From: Cheilinus undulatus
Lineage: Eukaryota; Chordata; Actinopteri; Labriformes; Labridae
Reading direction: 5' to 3'
Assembly: GCF_018320785.1 (NCBI RefSeq)
Contig: NC_054865.1
Span: forward strand, 45,220,898-45,284,897
DNA length: 64,000 bases
Below the pieces are notes generated by a model, which was not told the DNA's origin, ran no database searches, and saw only the letters and a list, made by a program, of their open reading frames with translations. Below, one piece after another: positions 58,201 through 64,000 of the stretch. The position numbers and the translations under genes were made by a program. Every line of letters starts with the position of its first letter. Position 1 is the first letter of the stretch.

Positions 58201-58815
58201 TTATACATAAAAACAAGTCTACCTCTGTCTCAGACAGAATTTCACCCCATTCTCCCTTATTTTTTTAATGTTTGCTGCAACTATAATGCATGCCAGGATG
58301 GCCAGTTGAGGGTTTCGATCATCCTCCATGTTCGTTTTTCTTCTAAAGCCATGTTTAATCATGAGAGTTCCTGTGAGAGCTCATGTTTGTGAAACCTGTA
58401 CCATGAGATCACTACTACAGGTGGCAGGTGTGTGGCCTCACAGTCTGGCTTAGTTGTTTAGTGTGTGAATTCTGAGGATTATAAGAAAAAATAATTTCAA
58501 ACTGCTGTTATGTCTGTGGTCTCCCATGTTTTTAATTTTTCTAAGATTTAAAAAAATATTAAACTGCTCCCTGTGCTCTGCTTGATGTTTCAGACTTATG
58601 AAAAGCAGAGGCTGAAGCAAATCTCCAGGAGCGACGAGAACACCCTCTCCTTCGTCTTCTTCATGAAATCTGACAGCACGTATCGAAAGTTTGAGTCAGC
58701 GCTGCATCAAGGCTGGTTCATCCAAATCGTCAACTCACAGTCAGTGACAATGGCGAGACGAGATGGAGAGAGTGAAGACCAGTCGTTCTTCTTCATCATT
58801 CAGAAATCGGCGTGA
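52236..58815 (+). CDS. PDZ-like / interleukin-1-family fusion protein (complete, 7 coding exons)
   Basis: Exons: 52236-52247, 52343-52455, 53982-54078, 54186-54675, 57464-57592, 57709-57848, 58594-58815. They total 1203 nt, 400 residues plus stop, in frame. Residues about 5-80 resemble a PDZ domain: GGVLIVHDI, then GDKLMQINGVDLQDLTPDEL and AQML, the canonical beta4-alpha2 block, though no clear GLGF carboxylate loop is seen. Residues 120-161 are six tandem ENGAGQE heptads. A linker follows with a cysteine-rich patch (DSPCGGCNGTGC). The C-terminal 150 residues match an IL-1 beta-trefoil: HLYLRGLCLQNTVH, CFLRCCKEGERVLL, FVFFMKSDSTYRKFESALHQ, GWFIQIVNSQSVTMARR, and a terminal FFFIIQKSA like the end strands of IL-1beta. 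Teleosts have a described extra IL-1 member (nIL-1F / il1fma); this may be that gene, but I cannot confirm it. There is no signal peptide, as in other IL-1-family cytokines. It is convergent with ace2. Confidence 0.82.
52640..53400 (+). repeat. Composite interspersed repeat, full copy 2
   Basis: Head 52650-53010 (GGGGGCCCATGAAGGTCAGG, TGGTCCATTGTAAAGTT, GCCATGATCTACACAAACATC) and array about 53020-53400 of GTGGCAAAAATGGG words. Same orientation as copy 1. It lies in intron 2 of the PDZ/IL-1 gene. Confidence 0.75.
53977..53984 (+). other. Tandem NAGNAG splice acceptor
   Basis: The acceptor reads TTCAGTAG. Use of CAG starts the exon at 53982 (T-AGA-GGA, adding Ser before Arg); use of TAG starts it at 53985. 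Both keep the reading frame and differ by one serine directly before RGDKLMQINGVDL, the PDZ core. Confidence 0.6.
54321..54446 (+). repeat. In-frame 21-bp minisatellite encoding ENGAGQE heptads
   Basis: Six nearly identical units GAGAATGGAGCGGGGCAGGAG, differing only at a few synonymous positions (GCG/GCT/GCA for Ala). The array lies inside exon 4, so copy-number change alters the protein by multiples of seven residues. The proline/serine-rich ORF on the minus strand over this site is its shadow. Confidence 0.9.
54676..57463 (+). other. Large intron 4 of the PDZ/IL-1 gene
   Basis: No exon was recognised in this interval. It contains the minisatellite at 56541-56792 and otherwise AT-rich sequence with no recognisable element. 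Confidence 0.5.
56541..56792. repeat. 20-bp minisatellite in CCAA-rich sequence
   Basis: About five copies of AATAAAGCAATCAACTAACC (56645-56750), embedded in degenerate CAACCAATCAAC / AACCAACCAA repeats. It appears to have grown from an (AACC)n / (AATC)n simple repeat. Confidence 0.85.
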
Positions 58816-59299
58816 CGAAGTCACTTCCTTCAGGAGGATTTCCAGCTCTCAGTCAAGTCAGGTAAAAATAAAAGCAGGTGCTGTATGAGCCCAGTTAAAT
58901 TGAGTCAACTCTTGTAAACATGTTCTCTTTAAAAAGACTCAATAATGGATACTGAAGACTAGAGTCAAACTTCATTGTTCAGTGAAGTAAACTAAATGAC
59001 AAGCATTTTATAATACTAAGAATTATGTCAGATCAAGTTTTTATCATATATTCCTTACTTTTTTAAAGCTACAAGTTTAAAAAATCAAAAGGTTACAGAG
59101 TTAAAGAGAGTAAACTTAACATCAGAGTGAATACATGAATCCCAGGAAGATAAAAAGGACTATAAGCTATTTACTTCATCATGTGACTATTACTGATCAT
59201 GTGACTGGTTTTAAATCTTTAAAGGGCAGCTCAGTGGCTTTATGAAGGCCTGTGCAGCTGAAACTTGTTTGCATGTTTTTGAGTCTGTAGTCCTGATTA

Positions 59300-59305
59300 A
59301 ATAAA
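59300..59305 (+). terminator. Poly(A) signal candidate of the PDZ/IL-1 gene
   Basis: AATAAA in TTAAATAAAGTTTTTTAATG, 485 bases after the stop codon. An earlier AATAAA is at 58867-58872, only 52 bases after the stop. Either could serve. Confidence 0.45.
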
Positions 59306-59394
59306 GTTTTTTAATGAACTGAACCCTCTGAGTGCTTCTGACCTCCTTAATAACTCCAAAGCTGGATCTCCAAACTAGAGGAGCACCAAAGGGG

Positions 59395-59665
59395 CAGATT
59401 TAAGAGCTGACTGTGGATCAGTAGAGCTGGTCATCTCTCAACCGGAAGGTCAGGGGTTCGATCCCCAGTCCCTTATGTCACGTCGATGAATCCCTGAGCA
59501 ACACTTAACCCAAAGGTCTCCCCATGCTGTGTCAGTGGTGTGTGAATTTATGAATGGGATTTGTTAACACAAATGTGCACTCTACGTAGCAGCCTCCGGC
59601 ATCAGTGTGTGAATGTGGAGTGACTGGGTAAGTGTGACCTACAGTGTCAAAAGCACTTTAAACAA
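59395..59665 (+). repeat. tRNA-derived SINE
   Basis: A box A-like TGGATCAGTAGAGCTGG (59414-59430) and a good box B GGTTCGATCC (59455-59464) head the element. Then come CCTGAGCAACACTTAACCC, GTGTGTGAATTTATGAATG, GCAGCCTCCGGCATCAGTGT and a tail TGTCAAAAGCACTTTAAAC. It is a diverged copy of a common fish SINE type and not a functional tRNA gene. It lies between the convergent PDZ/IL-1 and ace2 genes. 59665-61320 shows no other feature. Confidence 0.75.
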
Positions 59666-61323
59666 TCTTAATTCATTTTTGAGTTGGGTTTGTATAAGAT
59701 ACTTGGCATTAGTAATACCATTAGCCTCCAGTGATTTCAGTGAATGTTGCCCCTTCAAGGAGGACACCGGCTCAAATGTACATGTCTCAAATGTAAAACT
59801 TGCACAATTGCACTCTTTTGCAATGCAATGCAATCTTCGGCTATGGGCTACAGCATAACCAGCTGTTTGAGTCTATGGGCTTCATCAGAGACAACAACAA
59901 AAAAACTGAGCTAAGACTAAAATAAAGTAAGCGATTTTGACTCAGGTGATGATGAAGTGCTGTTTCCTGTTGATACGAGTGGAAACATCTATCAGCCAGG
60001 TAACAAAGAGAAACTTCTACAGATGGAGACTGAGTGAGATGAAAGAAAATGAGAGACGCTTAAGTGGAGAATAGTTGGCAGCAGAAATGCTGACCTACCT
60101 GTTAGTATTAGAGGCAAATATTTTTTCAGGTTTCCCAGAGTCGATCACATGATTGGGATGGGACGTGAAAAAAATTCAGCCAGAGTGGGAACCACCATAA
60201 CAACAGACCATTTTTTATGTATAAATTTGCACATGCAGTTTTGATGCTCAGGCAGGAGTTATTCTAATGGGACTGGGATAGGATGAGATTTTTTCTGTGG
60301 GAGTGAGATGGAACGGGACTGAAAATCCTCTCCCGTGTCACCCTCTAGCTGGTACAGGTTTGTAAACTAAGCCCATGCCCATGCATTGAGCTACTGTTGT
60401 CATTTCTGATGGAGGATAGCAGCTCAGACACCTGCAGCCTGTATCACTCCCCATCCAGAGTTCCCTGCCTTGATAAACACCAGTGTTTAGGGACCTTCTT
60501 CAACTTTCTGAATATAAATTAGAGAACAACCAGAAGGGCTGAATGAAAATGTATCATCCACCTAAGTTTATGGCTGTCACTTTTCCTTCTAATGGCTACT
60601 AATTAGACAAACTACAGTCAGCACCATAAGTTAACATTATGAAAAATTGTGTTTGCTGTTGAAATGGAAAACTGAGCTGAAATACCTATGTTTAGTTTGT
60701 TGTCTGCAGGACAAAGCCCACAGACCCAAACAGCTGTTCAGATAGGCTTGCACTGCAAAAAAGTACCAGACACAGAGCTTTCTGGTTGAATAATAAAACA
60801 CTTCCAAAATGTTTAATATAGCATACAATTGATCCAGCATGGTTTTTGTCCCATTTTTACCTCAAACTCACTCAGTTATGTAGAGCAACTATACCCATCT
60901 GTAAAGCTTCATAGCCTCGCTCCTCCAAGCCTGTCCTGTCTGTAGGGACAATGCTTACTGAAATCTCTGCAGGCTAATGCCACTACTATTGCCAAGTACT
61001 TCATACAACCCAACCTCAACAATATCTCTTTTAGTGGTCAGACGTCTCTTTTTGACAAAGTTTAAAAGACTTTTTAAGTAGACTAAGCTCACCCAGGCTT
61101 CTTGTATGCGTGAATATAATCAAGAACATGACATTATTATACAATTGTTAAAATGTCAAACTCTGCTATTGCAGAAGATCACAGACATATGTCACACGTC
61201 AATCTCTAATTCAGGATGATGCTTTTGTGTGTTTGTTTTCTATTTTCAGTGAGTACTAAATTTTCAAAATAATCAAAAAGATTTTTCAAAGAAGTAAAAA
61301 TGAACAGGAAATGTTATAACAAC

Positions 61324-61329
61324 TTTATT
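61324..61329 (-). terminator. ace2: Poly(A) signal candidate of ace2
   Basis: TTTATT on the plus strand (AATAAA on the minus strand), in TTATAACAACTTTATTCAAC, about 1 kb after the ace2 stop codon. It would give a roughly 1 kb AT-rich 3' UTR (61310-62333), in which no ORF of note is seen. Confidence 0.45.
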
Positions 61330-62333
61330 CAACACTTTTTATACATTATTACACTTTTTTTGCTTCTATGTTACACAATAATTGAATGTATCACGATAAG
61401 TGTGAACATAAATTGAATAAAAGAATTGAATACTTTCTTTGGTATACTTTAATGTAATTCCATTATGTACCTTTATATCACATGTGCATCATGAACATTA
61501 AAATAAAAGTATGAAAAAGCTACAAAAAACTCTGACAATCAAAGCTTTTTACAGATTACTATAAAGTAATGTCTTATGGTGGATGATCTTATGCTTAATT
61601 TGAGCTAGCGCTTCTATAATCATGGTAACAACACGGACCATATGGGATGATTGTAAGGACGAAAAAATGTAAATTTTGTGGTGAAAACCATCATCTGAAA
61701 GCAGCACTTACTAATGACTGTATCTTTTGAAAGAAGCAGCACAGCACATACAATTTATAACCTATCACAACTAATACGTGTTTGGAAACATATTTAATTA
61801 AACTGAAAATTGTTTCTGTCTGGATAAGAAGAACAAATGAAAACTAAAGCTAACTTCTAAAGGCGTTTATGTTTAAGTCATGTTTAGAAATATTTTTGAG
61901 TGATACCATTTACTTCAATAACTATTCCAAACGTCATATTTACATTTTAAAGTGTAGCATTTACCTCTTCTTTCATGTAAAGTTAGATTTGTCCAAAAAC
62001 ATTTGATATATTATGCAGTTATCTTTAATTAAAGTAAACATTGAGCACAAAGTAAACATCCATTATCATTAAAAAAGCAAACCTAGACAGCAATACAAAA
62101 AAGGTCTAAAAATAAAGGACTGAATTTAACTGTAGTAAGCTCATGATAAACTTTGATTATTTGAGTCTGACACGAATGAGAAAAGCTTTCTCTAAGTAGG
62201 CATTAAGAGTGATTAGGAACGATAAAATGATCGTTGAACAAATGCATGTACAACACATTAACTGTCTGTGAGGGTCAGCCTCCAGTATGAAGTAATATTT
62301 CCATCTGTACACATTGAACCATCAGTGTTGGAC

Positions 62334-63595
62334 TTAGAATCCTGTTTGTTCGTGTTCACTGTTGTCAAAGGCTTTGTTAATTTCTCCCTCCGTGGTTGAA
62401 TCGTAGGGATTTTCCACAATGCTCTTCCTAGATTTCCTACAGACAAAAAGGAAACACAACATGACTCACAGTTTTAACACAAATGTGTGAAACTAGGCAT
62501 CAAATACTGAAACTCACTTCTTGCGCTCTTTGACACCAGAGATGATGAGGTACACTCCTGCGAGGACCACGATTCCCATGACCACCCCAAACACCACCAG
62601 CCACACCTCCACTGGCTGCTCCACAGGAGGGGCCAACGTTGGTGGGATTCCCACAAACTCCAGTGTGTTGTCATCTAACTGGAAGGCCTCATTGATACGG
62701 CCTCGGCTCATCCTGGGATTCAGAATGAAAACGGGTTCATCATTACTCCCACAAGATGACATAGGCTGGACGTACAAACCCATTAAAAAAAAGATGTGGT
62801 GGATTGTCAGCTCGCACTGTGGAAACTGAATTATTCATGACACTACAATGGTCAACACTAACGATTTATCTATGATCAGATGGTCAAACACGACCGAGAG
62901 CTCACACATATGAGTGGAATAAGGTTCACTGTGATTAATGTCTATTAAGTTTCTTTTTAACATCTGGTAACATATATCTATATCTAATCGACATACCATT
63001 AAAGAAATCTTTGGTTAAAGGTGTTCTTTTCATAAATCCAGAATCTTAAAAGAGGTTACAAAATAATGTATGAGTAAAAAAGAAGCTCCAGTCTCACCGT
63101 ATGGCAGCATCCAGATCCTTCTTTGGGACGAATGTGGCGTGAGAGCCTGGATTTGTCGCTACCATTTCAAAGGAGATTCTGGGAGTGATTTTATATGTGA
63201 TGACATTTTCTGATCTGCAGGTCCAAACAAAGAGACACTCTCATTAAAATGTGCTGACTAAAGTAAGTCTGAGGAAAACAAAGCTCAGTATATTTTCATA
63301 TTTTTATTGTGAGGTTTATTCTTACGTGAAGTCCATGGTTTTGTTCATTTGGCTGTAATACTGCCTCAGAGCGTACGCGATGGTAGCTTTGAACAGGAAC
63401 TGCTCATTTTCGTTCCAAACATACTGAAACACATTTGAGTTGATTATTATTTCCCTTTATGTAGAACTCACCAATGTTCACATGATATGTGCTTGATTTC
63501 ATATGTTATGCACGGTTTAAAATGATTAATACTCACAGCTTCGTCGCCCATGGCGGCCTTCAAACTCAGTCTCACTTTGATGGAATTCTCGGTGT
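62334..63595 (-). CDS. ace2: Angiotensin-converting enzyme 2, last five coding exons (gene runs off the right edge)
   Basis: Exons in transcription order visible here: 63537-63595, 63326-63423, 63098-63214, 62518-62712, 62334-62436, all in frame. They encode the collectrin-like neck, the membrane helix and the tail: [73 protein letters not shown], then [20 protein letters not shown] followed by IISG and a basic stop-transfer KERKK. The tail keeps ENPY and ends in QTGF, like ENPY and the QTSF PDZ-binding C-terminus of mammalian ACE2. That distinguishes it from the paralogue collectrin (CLTRN). In mammals ACE2 is a type I membrane zinc carboxypeptidase and amino-acid-transporter chaperone. The catalytic domain lies beyond position 64000; 63596-64000 is intron. 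Confidence 0.93.
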
Positions 63596-64000
63596 CTGTG
63601 AAAAATAATCCAGTTATCAATTTAGATCAAAATAACTCAGTTTCTTAACAAATGCCTCATATTCCATTAAAAACAGTCATCACATGCTTTGAACATGAAC
63701 CAAGCGCGTTCTTTTTTGTATACATAAAATGCCCCAGGCCAACAAATCTGAATACCATCTCTTGAAATAAACTTAGCGCAAAAAGTAAGGAAATTTGTGT
63801 TGGGTAGATTATTTCTGTGTTAAAACAATGCTTCTTGGCAATATATCTTGTACTGATGGGAAGCCTATTTATTTCCCTTTTAAATTATGCCACATTTGGA
63901 AGGAACATGCATTTGTGAGATCTTTTCTGCCAACGCCAAACAGCTTAGTATGCTGTTAACTCTTGTTTTGAGCTTCTGGTACCCTCAGGTGTTGACAATC

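Noticed and set aside
59395-59480. tRNA gene
   Set aside because: Box A and box B are present, but the body continues into a SINE tail and no cloverleaf could be drawn.
62518-63595. Collectrin (cltrn/tmem27) instead of ace2
   Set aside because: The neck is shared by both, but FGVVMG in the membrane helix, ENPY in the tail and the QTGF end fit ACE2; collectrin has a longer, different tail.

Overview
The window looks like nuclear DNA of a bony (teleost) fish. It is AT-rich and intron-rich, has vertebrate GT-AG splice junctions, and is dense in Tc1-like, hAT-like, L1-like and SINE remnants of the kinds common in fish. Part of the gene order (vegfd, pir, ace2) matches the Xp22 block of mammals. 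In mammals BMX lies between PIR and ACE2. No BMX exon was recognised here, and two other genes occupy that interval. The species cannot be named from the sequence.

Layout: 1-7.5 kb is repeat-rich DNA downstream of vegfd. 7.5-16.0 kb holds vegfd (minus, complete, 324 residues predicted). 16.0-18.9 kb is a short spacer with a Tc1-like element that keeps both ends. 18.9-40.6 kb holds pir (minus, complete, 291 residues), whose introns carry a 5'-truncated L1-like element, two clear hAT-type elements and many Tc1 remnants. Inside pir intron 2, on the opposite strand, are two consecutive open, cysteine-rich exons (36279-36495 and 37945-38116) of a gene I do not recognise. A GC-richer promoter-like patch lies near 42.6-42.7 kb. 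43.2-48.8 kb holds a complete nine-exon gene (minus, 613 residues) for a two-Rossmann FAD/NAD(P)-dependent oxidoreductase. 52.2-58.8 kb holds a complete seven-exon gene (plus, 400 residues) that joins a PDZ-like N-terminus, a glutamate/glycine-rich heptad-repeat linker and an interleukin-1-family beta-trefoil C-terminus. 62.3-64.0 kb holds the last five coding exons of ace2 (minus), which runs off the right edge.

Exon boundaries were assigned by eye, from reading-frame continuity across GT-AG sites. For vegfd, pir, the oxidoreductase and the PDZ/IL-1 gene, the exon lengths sum to whole codons from ATG to stop. vegfd, pir and the ace2 tail were recognised from conserved family motifs. The oxidoreductase and the IL-1-like gene are assigned only to family level.

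The genes do not form a pathway. vegfd encodes a secreted growth factor, pir a nuclear iron-binding cupin, ace2 a membrane carboxypeptidase/collectrin-domain protein, and the PDZ/IL-1 gene a probable cytokine. The most unusual items are the PDZ-IL-1 fusion, the antisense cysteine-rich exons inside pir, and a dispersed composite repeat made of a conserved head of about 330 bp plus a degenerate TGGCAAAAA array.
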